A stretch of 64,000 bases of DNA from Proteus myxofaciens ATCC 19692 (GCF_001654855.1 NZ_LXEN01000155.1:18341-82340), one strand, 5' to 3'; shown: positions 9,624 through 20,716, numbered from the stretch's first letter. Numbers and translations: made by a program. Notes: generated by a model from the letters alone, not told the origin.

Positions 9624-10682
9624 TTATAGCTTTTCAAACACATTGATCTCAATAAAGACCGGTTTTTGCTCATCTTTAAATTGATCAATTGTGAATTTTT
9701 GATAATTAAGATTATTATATCCACGTACAAATAACATACCTCTATCAAGGTCGGTAAGTGTCGTCCAAACAGTATATTCACTTGAGTGAATGCCCGGCAA
9801 AATACCGTCGCCTAATAGAGGGTCGATGGATGCATTGATAGGGCGATCAAAGCGATTCATAATATGGGAAAGTTCGATTAGCTGTTCATCAGGATCTGAT
9901 ACTTTATGATAATAAGTAGAGTAATAAACAGCGCGAATAAAGCGATCAACAGACGTATCAGAGCTAGGTAAAGAAGCGAGTGCAATACCGCTATCTGGTT
10001 GTTTAATCTTTATATTGCCTAACGTACTTGAAGAAACGTCAATATTAGAAAGATTGGTGTAGTTATTTAAATTGGTTAAATGCCATGGGAAAATTGGGCC
10101 ATTCGTCATACAGAATGTTGGGTTATCGTAGATATGTAATTTCCCGCCTGAAATTTCAACTACAATACATGCACCCGTTTTATCATAAAAGGCATAATGA
10201 AAAGGACTTGGTGCACCTTTAAGTACCAATAATTTTTGCGACCAAAACGGTATAGTAGGAATAACTTTTTTGAGTTCTTCAATTGTCGCATATTGTGCTA
10301 ATGCCCACTCACCGATAGATGAAATTGGCACTGAATGAGGATAATCTTCAGTAGACAGAGAGTCTAATCCAGAATCAGGCAACATATTTAAACTAAATGA
10401 TAAACCTTTTGAATTGACACCTTGTATCACATCTTTTGTGCCTGATAAATCACTTGGCATCGTAATTGCGATAAAAGGATATTTAACGGCATATTTTAAG
10501 CCAGCAGAGCCATCAGGTGCTTTTTGTTGAAAGGTATGTTCTTTAGGATAATAAGAAAAACTTGAAGGCGGTTCGCCCATTGAAAATTCAAGAGTTCTAC
10601 CATGATAAACGCGATGATGTCTGTCGGTAATGGCAAGTGTAGTACAGGCAAAAATATTATTTGGTTCGTGTTTTTCTTGCAT
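9624..10682 (-). CDS. Choloylglycine hydrolase / penicillin V acylase family enzyme
   Basis: 352 residues, Ntn-hydrolase. After removal of a 12-residue leader the nucleophile would be Cys13 (IFA/CTTLAI). The paired Arg is Arg29 in GRTLEF, 16 residues after Cys as in the family; the position where Gram-positive members carry Asp is Glu32. Members hydrolyse amide bonds of conjugated bile salts, penicillin V or acyl-homoserine lactones. No signal peptide is visible, although many Gram-negative relatives are periplasmic. It stands alone between lpp and gadB. Substrate is not predictable here. Confidence 0.85.
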   Translation of the reverse strand: MQEKHEPNNIFACTTLAITDRHHRVYHGRTLEFSMGEPPSSFSYYPKEHTFQQKAPDGSAGLKYAVKYPFIAITMPSDLSGTKDVIQGVNSKGLSFSLNMLPDSGLDSLSTEDYPHSVPISSIGEWALAQYATIEELKKVIPTIPFWSQKLLVLKGAPSPFHYAFYDKTGACIVVEISGGKLHIYDNPTFCMTNGPIFPWHLTNLNNYTNLSNIDVSSSTLGNIKIKQPDSGIALASLPSSDTSVDRFIRAVYYSTYYHKVSDPDEQLIELSHIMNRFDRPINASIDPLLGDGILPGIHSSEYTVWTTLTDLDRGMLFVRGYNNLNYQKFTIDQFKDEQKPVFIEINVFEKL

Positions 10683-11263
10683 ATCATGTCCTTATTGGTT
10701 TATTTGAAATCAATCTAAAATAGGAAGTATCTTTATTTTTAGATGATTAAACTCTATTTTCTCATAAATAAATTATAAATTTAATTAAATATTTTTCTAC
10801 CTATAAATAGGTTGAACGAACTTAAAAGGCATTTAATTGAGTATGTCAGTTGAAAATAAATGCGTATATATTGAACTTTCCATAAAAATAATGAAGTTTT
10901 ATTCATTTTATCTCAAGTTATTTTTTTATATTTTGTTAACCTTTCTATTACATTGATTTCATTGGTGTTATTTAAAAGTTACTTATCTAAGTATATATAA
11001 CTAGTTGAAATTATTTGTTATTTTGACATTTTGTGTTTTTGTGTGTTTTTCAAGTTTAATATTAGAGTAATAGTTATTTTTTTGTGCTCAATCATCTTTT
11101 CTAATAAGTCCAAATCATGATAATGTCTATTTTTTTTTGTAACATTTTATGTTTGTTACATTATTAAAAAATAATTTTAAAAGTTAAGTAATTAGAACTA
11201 TATTTAATAGAAGAAATAGTTTATTAATAATAAACAACAATAGTCAGTAAGGACGTATTAAAT
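10683..11263. other. Long AT-rich region upstream of gadB
   Basis: 581 bp without a gene. Very AT-rich with many T and A runs, between divergent acylase and gadB genes. Such DNA is typical of H-NS-silenced regulatory regions; E. coli gad genes are H-NS controlled. I found no clear GadE box. Confidence 0.45.
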
Positions 11264-12661
11264 ATGAGTAAACAATCATTAAATTCCAAATATAGTGAAC
11301 TTGATGACGTATATGCGTCAGTTGATTTATCGCGCTCACTGCCAAAAACCAAATTTCCGCAAAAGGAAAGTAATCCAAGAAATGTGTTTGATGCTGTACG
11401 TGATGAGTTGATGTTAGATGGTAACTCTAGACAAAATTTAGCGACATTCTGCCAAACCTGGGTTGATGATGAAATTCGTGATTTGATGGATCTCTCTATC
11501 GATAAAAATATGATTGATAAAGATGAATATCCTCAAACAGCAGAAATTGAAAATCGCTGTGTTCACATGCTTGCTGATCTATGGCATTCACCAGATGCTT
11601 TAAATACTCTAGGCTGTTCAACAATAGGTTCTTCAGAAGCTGCTATGCTAGGTGGTTTAGCACTGAAATGGCAATGGCGTAAAAAACGTCTTGCTGAAGG
11701 TAAATCGACTGATAAACCAAACTTAATTTGTGGCCCTGTTCAAGTTTGCTGGCATAAATTTGCACGTTATTTTGATGTAGAATTAAGAGAGATTCCACTG
11801 GAAGGCGATCGTTTGATCATGAGTCCAGAAGAAGTTATCAAACGTGTAGATGAAAACACCATTGGTGTTGTACCAACACTCGGTGTGACATTTACTTGCC
11901 AATATGAACCCGTTAAAGCAGTTCATGACGCTCTTGATAAACTACAAAAAGAAAAAGGACTCGATATCCCAATTCATGTTGATGGCGCAAGTGGCGGTTT
12001 CTTAGCGCCGTTCTGTGCTCCTGATATTGAATGGGACTTCCGTTTACCTCGCGTTAAATCTATCAACTCATCAGGTCATAAATTCGGTTTAGCGCCATTA
12101 GGTGCAGGTTGGGTTGTATGGCGTGAAGCGAAAGATTTACCAGAAGAGCTCATTTTCAATGTTAACTACTTAGGCGGTAACATGCCTACTTTTGCATTGA
12201 ACTTCTCTCGTCCTGGTGGACAAATCATTGCTCAGTACTATAACTTTTTACGCTTAGGCCGTGAAGGTTATGCAAAAATCCACAATGCGTGTTACGCAAC
12301 CGCTCAATTCCTCGCGCGTGAAATCGAGAAATTAGGGCCATTTGAAATGATTTTCAGTGGTGACTCTAAGGAAGGTATTCCTGCACTTGCTTGGAAATTA
12401 AAAGATGGCGTGAAAAGTAATTACTCTTTATACGATATCGCGGATAAATTACGCAGTCGTGGTTGGCAAGTTCCTGCATATTCAATGCCAGCAAACCGTG
12501 AAGATCTCGTTATTCAACGTATTTTAGTTCGTCATGGTGTCAGTTTAGACCTTGCTGCATTATTAATTGAAGACTTTAAGCGCACACTGGATTATTTCGA
12601 GAAACATCCAGTAACAAAACCATTATCTGAAGAAGATGGTGCAGGTTTTAACCATAGTTAA
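11264..12661 (+). CDS. gadB: Glutamate decarboxylase
   Basis: 465 residues, almost the E. coli length (466). PLP-dependent; the cofactor Lys is in [12 protein letters not shown] (about residue 276), with HVDGASGGF before it. It converts glutamate to GABA and CO2, consuming a proton, in glutamate-dependent acid resistance. The C-terminal GxxFNHS resembles the pH-gated tail (E. coli ends ...KHT). AAGGA at 11249-11253 precedes the start. gadC follows after a 102-bp spacer holding a hairpin. Confidence 0.96.
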   Translation: MSKQSLNSKYSELDDVYASVDLSRSLPKTKFPQKESNPRNVFDAVRDELMLDGNSRQNLATFCQTWVDDEIRDLMDLSIDKNMIDKDEYPQTAEIENRCVHMLADLWHSPDALNTLGCSTIGSSEAAMLGGLALKWQWRKKRLAEGKSTDKPNLICGPVQVCWHKFARYFDVELREIPLEGDRLIMSPEEVIKRVDENTIGVVPTLGVTFTCQYEPVKAVHDALDKLQKEKGLDIPIHVDGASGGFLAPFCAPDIEWDFRLPRVKSINSSGHKFGLAPLGAGWVVWREAKDLPEELIFNVNYLGGNMPTFALNFSRPGGQIIAQYYNFLRLGREGYAKIHNACYATAQFLAREIEKLGPFEMIFSGDSKEGIPALAWKLKDGVKSNYSLYDIADKLRSRGWQVPAYSMPANREDLVIQRILVRHGVSLDLAALLIEDFKRTLDYFEKHPVTKPLSEEDGAGFNHS

Positions 12662-12674
12662 ATCTTGTTCTAAC

Positions 12675-12708
12675 TGAGGTTGAAAATTGTGTTTTAATTT
12701 CAACCTCA
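12675..12708 (+). terminator. Hairpin between gadB and gadC
   Basis: TGAGGTTGAAA (12675-12685) and TTTCAACCTCA (12698-12708) form an 11-bp perfect stem followed by ATTTATTTCT. It may attenuate gadC relative to gadB or protect the gadB mRNA end. Confidence 0.6.
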
Positions 12709-12763
12709 ATTTATTTCTAATCAAAAATTTATTATTTTGCTGATAAATACCAGGAGTATACAC

Positions 12764-14311
12764 ATGGTTACAGCAACGAAAAGTCCCGTTCCAAAACAGC
12801 TTACATTGTTAGGCTTTTTTGCGATAACAGCTTCTATGGTGATGGCTGTTTATGAATACCCAACATTTGCAACGTCAGGCTTTAGCTTGGTTTTCTTCTT
12901 ACTATTGGGTGGTTTTTTGTGGTTTATTCCTGTTGCCTTATGTGCAGCAGAAATGGCGACAGTTGAAGGTTGGCAAGAAGGGGGAATATTTGCCTGGGTC
13001 TCAAATACTTTAGGTGAAAGGTGGGGATTTGCAGCCATTTCATTTGGTTATTTACAAATCGCCATTGGTTTTATTCCAATGCTCTATTTCGTACTAGGTG
13101 CACTATCTTATATTCTTAATTGGCCTGAGTTAAATACTAATCCAGTTATTAAAACGATAGCGGCTTTAATTATTCTGTGGGTATTAGCCTTTACGCAATT
13201 TGGTGGAACAAAATATACGGCTTCTATTGCTAAATTAGGTTTCTTTGCTGGGATTTTATTACCTGCAATTATTCTTGTTTGCTTAGCAATAAGCTATTTA
13301 GCAAGTGGTGCGCCTTTAGCTATCGAAATGAGCGCAGAAACGTTTATTCCTGATTTCAGTCAAATAGGCACTTTAGTTGTTTTTGTTGCTTTTATTTTGA
13401 GTTATATGGGTGTAGAAGCGTCAGCTACGCACGTTAATGAGATGAAAAATCCTGGCCGTGATTATCCACTGGCTATGTTCTTATTAATGATAGCCGCTAT
13501 TTGCTTAAGTTCTATCGGTGGGTTATCCGTTGCCGCTGTTATTCCTAATAGTGAAATCAACTTATCAGCTGGTGTAGTACAAACATTTAATGTCTTAGTC
13601 TCACACTTTAGCAGTGGGTTAGATTGGGCTGTTCGTATTATTGCTGCACTGCTGTTACTAGGTGTATTAGCAGAAATTGCTTCTTGGATAGTAGGGCCTT
13701 CTCGCGGTATGTATGTGGCTGCTGAAAAAGGTATATTGCCGAAAGCATTTGCTAAAGTGAATAAAAATGGTGTACCAGTTACTTTAGTTATCAGCCAATT
13801 AGTGATTACGACGATTGCGATTATCGTACTGACTAACACAGGTGGTGGCGGTAATATGTCATTCTTAATTGCCTTAGCCTTAACTGTGGTTATCTATCTA
13901 TGTAGCTATTTCATGTTGTTTACGGGTTATATTCAACTAGTTCGTAAGCAATCTGATAAAAAACGCGAATTCCAAATTCCTGGTGGCAAAGGTGTAAAAA
14001 TTGCCGTTGCTTTAGCTGGATTAATTCTTTCTATACTTGCTTTTGTAGTTTCATTCTTTCCACCAAGTTCATTACCTACTCCGGGTAGCGAGACAACCTA
14101 TGTGACGTTACTTGTCGTGAGCTTCTTAGTGATTTTTGCTTTACCTTTTATTATTTACATGTGCCACAGTAAAACAGGTAAAACAACGAATGTTACTCGC
14201 GTGCATATCAAAACACACAATGCACCAGCAGGACACTTCTTTATTCATCCTCGCGCTCGTTCTACGCACTATTTATTGTTGGAAGACAAAAGTCACACTA
14301 ACGATAAGTAA
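12764..14311 (+). CDS. gadC: Glutamate/GABA antiporter
   Basis: 515 residues from ATG 12764, preceded by CAGGAG; upstream in-frame codons lack a ribosome site. Twelve hydrophobic segments of the APC superfamily are visible, opening with [19 protein letters not shown]. The C-terminal segment [14 protein letters not shown] corresponds to the C-plug that closes E. coli GadC at neutral pH. It imports glutamate in exchange for GABA and completes acid resistance with GadB. Overlapping frames at 12850-13038, 13462-13839 and 14136-14336 are shadows. Confidence 0.96.
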   Translation: MVTATKSPVPKQLTLLGFFAITASMVMAVYEYPTFATSGFSLVFFLLLGGFLWFIPVALCAAEMATVEGWQEGGIFAWVSNTLGERWGFAAISFGYLQIAIGFIPMLYFVLGALSYILNWPELNTNPVIKTIAALIILWVLAFTQFGGTKYTASIAKLGFFAGILLPAIILVCLAISYLASGAPLAIEMSAETFIPDFSQIGTLVVFVAFILSYMGVEASATHVNEMKNPGRDYPLAMFLLMIAAICLSSIGGLSVAAVIPNSEINLSAGVVQTFNVLVSHFSSGLDWAVRIIAALLLLGVLAEIASWIVGPSRGMYVAAEKGILPKAFAKVNKNGVPVTLVISQLVITTIAIIVLTNTGGGGNMSFLIALALTVVIYLCSYFMLFTGYIQLVRKQSDKKREFQIPGGKGVKIAVALAGLILSILAFVVSFFPPSSLPTPGSETTYVTLLVVSFLVIFALPFIIYMCHSKTGKTTNVTRVHIKTHNAPAGHFFIHPRARSTHYLLLEDKSHTNDK

Positions 14312-14380
14312 AAACAAGGTTGAAAATATAAAGTAACTGATAGTAAAGACAGAATTAATATAGATTTTCTATCATCTAAA

Positions 14381-14408
14381 AGCGCCAATTTTAAATGGCG
14401 CTTTTTCT
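14381..14408 (+). terminator. Terminator of gadBC
   Basis: AGCGCCA (14381-14387) and TGGCGCT (14396-14402) flank an AT loop and are followed by TTTTCTTTT. Confidence 0.9.
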
Positions 14409-14495
14409 TTTATAAGATAAAAGATAGGGTGATGTTTTTGATGGCTACCCAACAATAAAATCAAAAGGAATAAATATAAATATGGAATAGAGATA

Positions 14496-14526
14496 TAAAA
14501 AAACGCCACTCAAGAGAGTGACGTTT
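14496..14526 (-). terminator. Terminator of pykF
   Basis: On the minus strand a GC-bearing stem (14501-14511 with 14516-14526, one mismatch) is followed by a T run (A run at 14496-14503 on the plus strand), 24 bp after the pykF stop. Confidence 0.85.
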
Positions 14527-14549
14527 AACTGAATGATATATTGAAATTA

Positions 14550-15962
14550 TTACAGAACGTGAACCGATGAAGTATTGGTTGTTCCGCTTTCAACTAATGC
14601 ACCCGTTACCATAACAACACGATCACCAGCGTGTGCTAAACCACTTGCTAATGCAGCAGCTTTACCAATGCGGTAGAAATCATCAGTTGAAGCGATTTCT
14701 TTCACTAACTGAGTTGTTACCCCTTTTACTAAGATTAACTGACGTGCAGTTTCTTCGTTATTGGTTAACGCTAAGATAGGAGCAGTTGGGAAATATTTAC
14801 GGATTGAACGAGCTGACTTACCACCATAAGTTGCAACAACAATTAATGGAGATTCTAATTTTTCAGCCATTTCAACAGCACCACGACAAACAGCTTCTGT
14901 TACACGTAGTTTTGCACCTAATTGGTTTGCTTCAAGGCGTGATTTCATGATGCGATCAGTACGCTCACAAATTGTCGCCATAATTGTTACTGCTTCTACA
15001 GGGTATTTACCTTTTGCACTTTCGCCTGAAAGCATAACCGCATCAGTACCATCTAAGATAGCATTTGCGACATCACCCGCTTCTGCTCGAGTAGGGCGTG
15101 GATTTTTGATCATTGAATCTAACATTTGCGTTGCAGTGATAACGATTTTACGCGCTTCATTACATTTTTTGATCATCATTTTCTGTGCAAAGATAACTTC
15201 TTCAACAGGAATTTCAACACCTAAGTCACCACGAGCAACCATGATACCGTCAGATGCTTCTAAAATCTCATCGAAATTGTTTAAGCCTTCTTGGTTCTCA
15301 ATTTTTGAGATGATAAGGATGTTTTCGCCACCGTGTGCTTTCAAATGAGCACGCATTTCTTCAACATCAGAACGTTTACGAATGAAAGAAGCCGCAACAA
15401 AGTCAACGCCTTGTTCACAACCAAAAATTAAATCTTGTTTATCTTTTTCTGCAAGAGCGGGTAGGCCGATTGAAACACCAGGTAAGTTAACACCTTTGTT
15501 CTCGCCTAAGTCACCACTATTTAATACTTCACAAACAACTTCAGTATCAGAAACAGCGGTAACTTTCATTCCGATAAGGCCATCATCAACTAAAACAATG
15601 TTACCCACTGTTAAGTCTTTAGCGAAGCCTGGATAAGTCACGGCAACTTTATCTTTATTACCAACAACAGTAGAGTCAGTGGTAAACGTAAAAGTTTGGC
15701 CAGCAACTAAAGAGACATCGTTACCACCTTCTAGTTTGATGGTACGGATTTCTGGGCCTTTAGTATCTAATAGAATAGCGGCTTTTTTGCCTGTTTTAGC
15801 ACAGATATTACGCAGATTCTTGATACGGTTGCCATGCTCTTCATAGTCACCGTGAGAGAAGTTAAGACGCATAACATTCATGCCAGCGTCCAGTAATTGA
15901 TTCAGTTTATCTTCCGATTCGGTTTTAGGTCCGATGGTGCATACAATTTTAGTCTTTTTCAT
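14550..15962 (-). CDS. pykF: Pyruvate kinase I
   Basis: 470 residues, identical length to E. coli PykF. N-terminus [16 protein letters not shown], the substrate and metal region [12 protein letters not shown], and the active-site motif with [11 protein letters not shown] are conserved. Converts phosphoenolpyruvate and ADP to pyruvate and ATP; the family is activated by fructose 1,6-bisphosphate. In E. coli it is next to lpp; here about 5 kb of accessory genes separate them. Long plus-strand frames at 14947 and 15382 are shadows. Confidence 0.98.
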   Translation of the reverse strand: MKKTKIVCTIGPKTESEDKLNQLLDAGMNVMRLNFSHGDYEEHGNRIKNLRNICAKTGKKAAILLDTKGPEIRTIKLEGGNDVSLVAGQTFTFTTDSTVVGNKDKVAVTYPGFAKDLTVGNIVLVDDGLIGMKVTAVSDTEVVCEVLNSGDLGENKGVNLPGVSIGLPALAEKDKQDLIFGCEQGVDFVAASFIRKRSDVEEMRAHLKAHGGENILIISKIENQEGLNNFDEILEASDGIMVARGDLGVEIPVEEVIFAQKMMIKKCNEARKIVITATQMLDSMIKNPRPTRAEAGDVANAILDGTDAVMLSGESAKGKYPVEAVTIMATICERTDRIMKSRLEANQLGAKLRVTEAVCRGAVEMAEKLESPLIVVATYGGKSARSIRKYFPTAPILALTNNEETARQLILVKGVTTQLVKEIASTDDFYRIGKAAALASGLAHAGDRVVMVTGALVESGTTNTSSVHVL

Positions 15963-16432
15963 GGCAGTCTATTTAACGATTCTTTTGTAATGGATGAATA
16001 GGGATTGATGTCGCTATTAAATAAATTTCACATAAAGGGTATAACAGGTTGCGTTAACGGCTAAACAGTAAAGTTGCGCAACACAGTTATGATTTAGCAA
16101 CATCAAAAAAATCTTGTCATTATTTTGCAAATAAGTTTTGTCTTAAAGGGTAACAGATACTATACAGTATAGTCCATCTCGTTTCATATGTTCTATTTTC
16201 TAAAGATGCCTGTAAATCAATAAGCTGAAACCTTTCAACAACTTTGCAGTTTGTATTATAGTGCTTAATTTATCTGAATAAAATCTAAAATAGAAAAATT
16301 TAATGAATGTGATCAAAATAACATATTGTTCGTTTGTTTTTTGAACAACTCTGTTGCGCAATGAAAATGAGTAAAGAGGGTTCTGGTCAATAACGAGGAT
16401 GAATAATAAAAAATAAGGAAGTATAAGAGAAA
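15963..16432. other. pykF promoter region
   Basis: 470 bp without a gene. A perfect 15-bp palindrome ACTATAC-A-GTATAGT lies at 16159-16173. The minus-strand frame at 16200-16472 runs into the tRNA and is spurious. No clear Cra operator was recognised. Confidence 0.4.
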
Positions 16433-16509
16433 TGGTGCGTCCGAGTGGACTCGAACCACCGACCCCCACCATGTCAAGGTGGTGCTCTAACCAACTGAGC
16501 TACGGACGC
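16433..16509 (-). tRNA. valV: tRNA-Val (anticodon GAC)
   Basis: 77 nt including encoded CCA (plus-strand TGG at 16433-16435). On the minus strand: acceptor GCGTCCG/CGGACGC, D-arm with AGCTCAGTTGGTTAGAGC, anticodon stem CCACC/GGTGG with loop TTGACAT (anticodon GAC), T-loop GGTTCGAGTCC. First of a tandem pair near mdtK, as valV/valW in E. coli. Confidence 0.97.
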
Positions 16510-16545
16510 ACTATATAGATATGTTTGAATTGTAACTCAATTAAA

Positions 16546-16622
16546 TGGTGCGTCCAAGTGGACTCGAACCACCGACCCCCACCATGTCAAGGTGGTGCTC
16601 TAACCAACTGAGCTATGGACGC
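16546..16622 (-). tRNA. valW: tRNA-Val (anticodon GAC), second copy
   Basis: 77 nt, identical to the other copy except the last acceptor pair: GCGTCCA/TGGACGC instead of GCGTCCG/CGGACGC, so base-pairing is kept. Separated by 36 bp; probably transcribed together from a promoter right of 16622. Confidence 0.97.
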
Positions 16623-16778
16623 ATACTTTATTGTGAGTGACAACGGGGACGAATATTAGCGGTATGTTGCTGTTCTGGCAAGAGGAAAAACACAAATTTA
16701 TATTCAATTGCTCGTATTTAAAGCTATTTGTTGATATTTGTGTCGTTCCTTTGCCAAAATAATAACAGCTTTTGTTTT

Positions 16779-18152
16779 TTATCGCTCAGAACGTAATAAG
16801 ACAACATCATCAGATTGGCGCTGTATCCACCAAATACGCGATCCCATCATAATAGCAGATGCCGTTAATCCAAGAATAAAGCCAATCCAAAATCCTGCGG
16901 GGCCCATCGCCTCTACTAAATAATCAGTTCGGCCTAAAATATAACCTGATGGTAAGCCGATTATCCAATATGCTGTAAAGGTAATAAAAAAGATAGAACG
17001 CGTATCTTTATATCCACGTAATACACCCGAGCCAATAACTTGCACGGAATCTGATAACTGATAAAGCGCTGCAAATAACATGAGATGTGAAGCAAGAATA
17101 ACAACTTCAAGATTGTCGTTATACATTATTGCAATTTTTTCTCTGAAAATAATAGAGAATATTGCGGTACAGCTTGCTAGCATAAGTCCGACAGCTAATG
17201 CTGTTATTGCTGAAACCCGCGCTTGCTCTGTTGAGCGTTGTCCTAAGTTATAGCCAACACGAATAGTTGCTGCTATTCCCAGAGATAATGGGAACATAAA
17301 CATTAACGAACTGAAGTTAAGAGCAATTTGATGACTCGCAACAGCAGTGACCCCTAAAGGTGCGACTAATAATGCCACAATAGCAAATAGCGTAACTTCA
17401 AAAAATAGTGCTAACGCAATGGGTAATCCTAAATAGGTAATGCGCTTTAAGATAGAAAAGTCAGGTGAAACAAAGCGTTTTTTAGGACGAACATCACGTT
17501 GTGTAGGCGCTTTACTAACGTAATAACGCATCATTAAAAACATAGCCCAGAAAACAGATGCTGTTGCAACACCACAACCAATACCCCCTAATTGTGGAGC
17601 ACCGAACTTACCGTAAATAAATGCGTAGTTAACAGGAATGTTAATCATCAATCCAAGAAAACCGATTATCATACCAGGTTTTGTTTTTGATAAACCTTCA
17701 CATTGACTTCTTAATACTTGGTAATAAAGATAACCAGGTGCACCCCACATAATTGCGTGAATAAAGCCAACTGCTTTCTCTGCTAATTCAGGGTCGATAT
17801 GTTCTTGGCTTTCAATAATAAACCGACTGCTATATAAAACCGCAATAATTAATATTGATAAGAATGTTGCTAGCCAGAAACCTTGTTGTGTTTGGTTTGC
17901 TATAAGTTGTCGTCGCCCTGAGCCATTTAATTGAGCAATGATAGGCGTCAGTGCCATTAATAGACCTTGACCAAATAAAATAGTGGGCAACCAAATTGAC
18001 GTACCTACAGCAACAGCAGACATTTCTGTGGCGTTGACAGCACCCGCCATAACGGTATCAACAACACCCATTGCAGTTTGAGAGAACTGAGCAATGATAA
18101 CCGGAATGCCAAGAGCAAGTAAGCTACGCGCTTCTTTTATGTACTTCTGCAC
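16779..18152 (-). CDS. mdtK: MATE multidrug efflux pump MdtK (NorM type)
   Basis: 457 residues, same length as E. coli MdtK, starting MQKYIKEAR from GTG at 18152 with AAGG upstream. Twelve hydrophobic helices; conserved [17 protein letters not shown] and the matching second-half motifs ([15 protein letters not shown]). Inner-membrane cation-coupled exporter of quinolones and other cationic drugs. Divergent from ribE across a 306-bp gap, as in E. coli. Confidence 0.96.
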   Translation of the reverse strand: MQKYIKEARSLLALGIPVIIAQFSQTAMGVVDTVMAGAVNATEMSAVAVGTSIWLPTILFGQGLLMALTPIIAQLNGSGRRQLIANQTQQGFWLATFLSILIIAVLYSSRFIIESQEHIDPELAEKAVGFIHAIMWGAPGYLYYQVLRSQCEGLSKTKPGMIIGFLGLMINIPVNYAFIYGKFGAPQLGGIGCGVATASVFWAMFLMMRYYVSKAPTQRDVRPKKRFVSPDFSILKRITYLGLPIALALFFEVTLFAIVALLVAPLGVTAVASHQIALNFSSLMFMFPLSLGIAATIRVGYNLGQRSTEQARVSAITALAVGLMLASCTAIFSIIFREKIAIMYNDNLEVVILASHLMLFAALYQLSDSVQVIGSGVLRGYKDTRSIFFITFTAYWIIGLPSGYILGRTDYLVEAMGPAGFWIGFILGLTASAIMMGSRIWWIQRQSDDVVLLRSER

Positions 18153-18458
18153 GCATACACCTTTATTTATTAATAGAAAACGTAAAGGAAAGAATGAACG
18201 TCTTATTGTTAAAATGACGTAAAATAATTCTCAAGAGCGCTTATTTTATCGATAACAGTTTTATTATCAATGAAAGATATGCTGTTTAACCGCAGGATTT
18301 TGATAATTTTTTAATGATGATTAGATTATATTTAGCGGTAATTATACACCGAAAACAAAAACGCTAAATGTGACTTTGTATTAATACGAGCTATGTTATT
18401 CTAACGTCAATTTATTGAATAAGAATCAACCCGTTTTATCGACCGAAGGAGATGTAAG
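18153..18458. other. mdtK-ribE divergent regulatory region
   Basis: 306 bp without a gene. It must carry both promoters. I see no FMN riboswitch (none of its conserved GC-rich helices), in keeping with ribE rather than ribB. Confidence 0.5.
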
Positions 18459-19106
18459 ATGTTTACTGGTATTGTTCAAGGGAAAGGGCAGGTTATTGCG
18501 ATTGAAGACAAAGGTGACTTTCGCACTCATATTATTGAATTATCACCAGAGCTAACTAAAAATTTAGAATTAGGAGCATCTGTTGCTAATAATGGTTGCT
18601 GTTTAACCGTTACTCATATTAACGATAATCAAATAAGTTTTGATTTAGTAAAAGAAACGCTTCGTTTAACTAATTTAGGAGAACTGACAGTGGGTTCTTT
18701 TGTTAATATTGAACGAGCTGCTAAATATGGTGATGAAATTGGCGGACATGTCATGTCTGGTCATATTGCAACAACAGCAGAAATTGCCAAAATTGTAAAA
18801 TCAGAAAATAATCTACAAGTTTGGTTTCGTCTGTTCGATAAAGAATTGATGAAATATATTTTACATAAAGGTTTTGTAGGGATTGATGGAATAAGCTTAA
18901 CAATTGGTGAAGTTGTTAATAATCGTTTTTGTGTTCATCTTATTCCAGAAACACGTGATAGAACAACATTAGGGTATAAACGCCTTGGCGATAAAGTGAA
19001 TATTGAACTTGATTCGCAAACACAGGCAATAGTAGATACTGTTGAGCGAGTTATGGCTCAGCAAGCCTTACAAGCAAGTCTGCAAGTTGAAAGTCAGCAA
19101 GAATAA
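18459..19106 (+). CDS. ribE: Riboflavin synthase alpha chain
   Basis: 215 residues (E. coli RibE/RibC 213). Two lumazine-binding domains: [12 protein letters not shown] at the start and [18 protein letters not shown] opening the second. Dismutates two 6,7-dimethyl-8-ribityllumazine molecules to riboflavin and an aminopyrimidinedione. Good AAGGAG ribosome site at 18446. The C-terminal Gln-rich tail is not part of the catalytic core. Confidence 0.97.
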   Translation: MFTGIVQGKGQVIAIEDKGDFRTHIIELSPELTKNLELGASVANNGCCLTVTHINDNQISFDLVKETLRLTNLGELTVGSFVNIERAAKYGDEIGGHVMSGHIATTAEIAKIVKSENNLQVWFRLFDKELMKYILHKGFVGIDGISLTIGEVVNNRFCVHLIPETRDRTTLGYKRLGDKVNIELDSQTQAIVDTVERVMAQQALQASLQVESQQE

Positions 19107-19210
19107 AATAAATAATTTAGACTCTGTCAGATAATTTTGTTGTCTAGCTATTCTCTAAAAAGAGAAAGAAAAAAGAACAAAATTGTCATTTTCAGATTAT
19201 TATCAAATAA

Positions 19211-19245
19211 AAAGCCAGTTCAAACTCGTGAGCTGGCTTTTTGTC
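19211..19245. terminator. Bidirectional terminator between ribE and cfa
   Basis: AAAGCCAG (19211-19218) pairs with CTGGCTTT (19233-19240), with A and T runs on the two sides, between convergent genes. Confidence 0.85.
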
Positions 19246-19261
19246 ATTTGAGAAAACTAAC

Positions 19262-20416
19262 TTAGCGTGGTGTTTGTAAACCACCAATTCTCCCTTTAGG
19301 GCTTAACATCACTTGCCATAATTGTATGTCTCTTGCACGAAAGGCACCTGCACAAGCATTAAGATAATATGTAAACATACGTTTAAAACGCGCAGTGTAA
19401 TTAGATTCGATACTAGGCCAGCACTCTAAAAAGCGTTGATACCATGCCATTAGCGTTTTATCGTAGTCAGCACCAAAATTATGCCAATCTTCCATGACAA
19501 ACTTACCTTCTATTGTTTGTGCAATTTTTTGAATAGAAGGGAGGCAACCATTAGGGAAAATATATTTACTTATCCAGCTATCGACATTTACTTTATCGTG
19601 ATTAGAGCCAATAGTATGTAACAGAAAAAGACCGTCATCCTTCAAATTACGACGTGCAACAGTAAAGTAAGTGTCATAATTTTTAGGACCAACGTGTTCA
19701 AACATACCAACAGAAACGATACGATCGAATTTCTCATGTAAATCACGGTAATCTTCTAAGATAATATTAACATCAAGTCCTTGGCAACGTTCTTGCGCTA
19801 ATTTTTGTTGCTCTACAGAAATAGTGACACCAGTTACTGCGACACCATAATTTTTTGCAGCGTAAGCAGCTAATCCACCCCATCCACAACCAATATCTAA
19901 TAAGCTCATTCCGGGTTTTAGTTCTAATTTGCGACAAATCAGATCTAATTTATTTTCTTGAGCTTCTTCGAGTGTTTGTGCATCTTTCCAATAACCACAA
20001 GAATATTGCATATTAGGATCAAGCATTGCAGTGAAAAGATCATTACCTAAGTCATAATGCTCTTTACCCACCATCCATGCTCTTTTTTGTGTTTGCAGGT
20101 TAAACAAACGCGCAGTCGCTATTTTGAAAATATCCCGCAAATTGTTGGGTAACTTATTTTCAAGTCCTGCACGTAAAACTTTATGAAAAAATATATCAAG
20201 GCGTTCACAATCCCACCAGCCATCCATATAACTTTCGCCGAGGCCTAACGAACCTTGCTGTAATACTCTTTTATAAAAGTTTTTATTGTGAACCTGAATA
20301 TCGTATGGTTCAGAGCCATTAATCGTAATGTCTGCTTGTGCAAGCAGTTCTGTAGCAATCCGTTGATACGGATTATTGGAGGTCTTTCGGCCTTCTTCTA
20401 CACAAGATGTACTCAT
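19262..20416 (-). CDS. cfa: Cyclopropane-fatty-acyl-phospholipid synthase
   Basis: 384 residues from ATG 20416; the longer frame to 20503 adds 29 residues not found in the family. Start MSTSCVEEG aligns with E. coli MSSSCIEE. SAM-binding motif LDIGCGWGGLA, active-site segments GMFEHVGPKNYDTYF and YLNACAGAFRARDIQLWQ. Methylates unsaturated acyl chains in the membrane using SAM; in E. coli induced in stationary phase and important for acid survival, which matches the nearby gad system. Confidence 0.97.
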   Translation of the reverse strand: MSTSCVEEGRKTSNNPYQRIATELLAQADITINGSEPYDIQVHNKNFYKRVLQQGSLGLGESYMDGWWDCERLDIFFHKVLRAGLENKLPNNLRDIFKIATARLFNLQTQKRAWMVGKEHYDLGNDLFTAMLDPNMQYSCGYWKDAQTLEEAQENKLDLICRKLELKPGMSLLDIGCGWGGLAAYAAKNYGVAVTGVTISVEQQKLAQERCQGLDVNIILEDYRDLHEKFDRIVSVGMFEHVGPKNYDTYFTVARRNLKDDGLFLLHTIGSNHDKVNVDSWISKYIFPNGCLPSIQKIAQTIEGKFVMEDWHNFGADYDKTLMAWYQRFLECWPSIESNYTARFKRMFTYYLNACAGAFRARDIQLWQVMLSPKGRIGGLQTPR

Positions 20417-20716
20417 ATACTCTCCGGCGTAAACTAAGCGGGTTTTAAGAAAAACAAAGAAAGGGAAATATCCAGACTTATCGTAGTAAAAATTTATGCC
20501 CAATTACGCTAAAAAGGCGTAATTAAAAATAAGATAACTAATCTGACATAACTCACTAATAAATTTTTAAATATCTTAAAATCCGAAAGAAAATTAAAAA
20601 ATGCCATTACAGCGTCAAGTAAGTATAGAGACGTAAATTATTTTTCTCTATAAAAGAAAAAGGCCATTATAAAAAAAAGGCCTTTTTGGGATTAATCTTA
20701 AAAGAAAGCGGGAACT
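20417..20716. other. cfa upstream region
   Basis: 300 bp without a gene, AT-rich. Holds the cfa promoter (minus strand) and, at 20657-20687, the punC terminator. Confidence 0.5.
20657..20687 (-). terminator. Terminator of punC
   Basis: AAAAAGGCC (20657-20665) and GGCCTTTTT (20679-20687) with A/T runs; ends punC transcription before cfa. Confidence 0.8.

Noticed and set aside
13462..13839. 125-codon minus-strand frame
   Set aside because: Lies wholly inside gadC, whose reading frame is strongly conserved.
14947..15348. 133-codon plus-strand frame
   Set aside because: Antisense shadow of pykF.
16200..16472. 90-codon minus-strand frame beginning inside tRNA-Val
   Set aside because: Its N-terminus VGVGGSSPLGRT is a translated tRNA sequence, a well-known artefact.
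18153..18458. FMN riboswitch before ribE
   Set aside because: The conserved RFN helices are absent; the region is AT-rich and divergent promoter-like.
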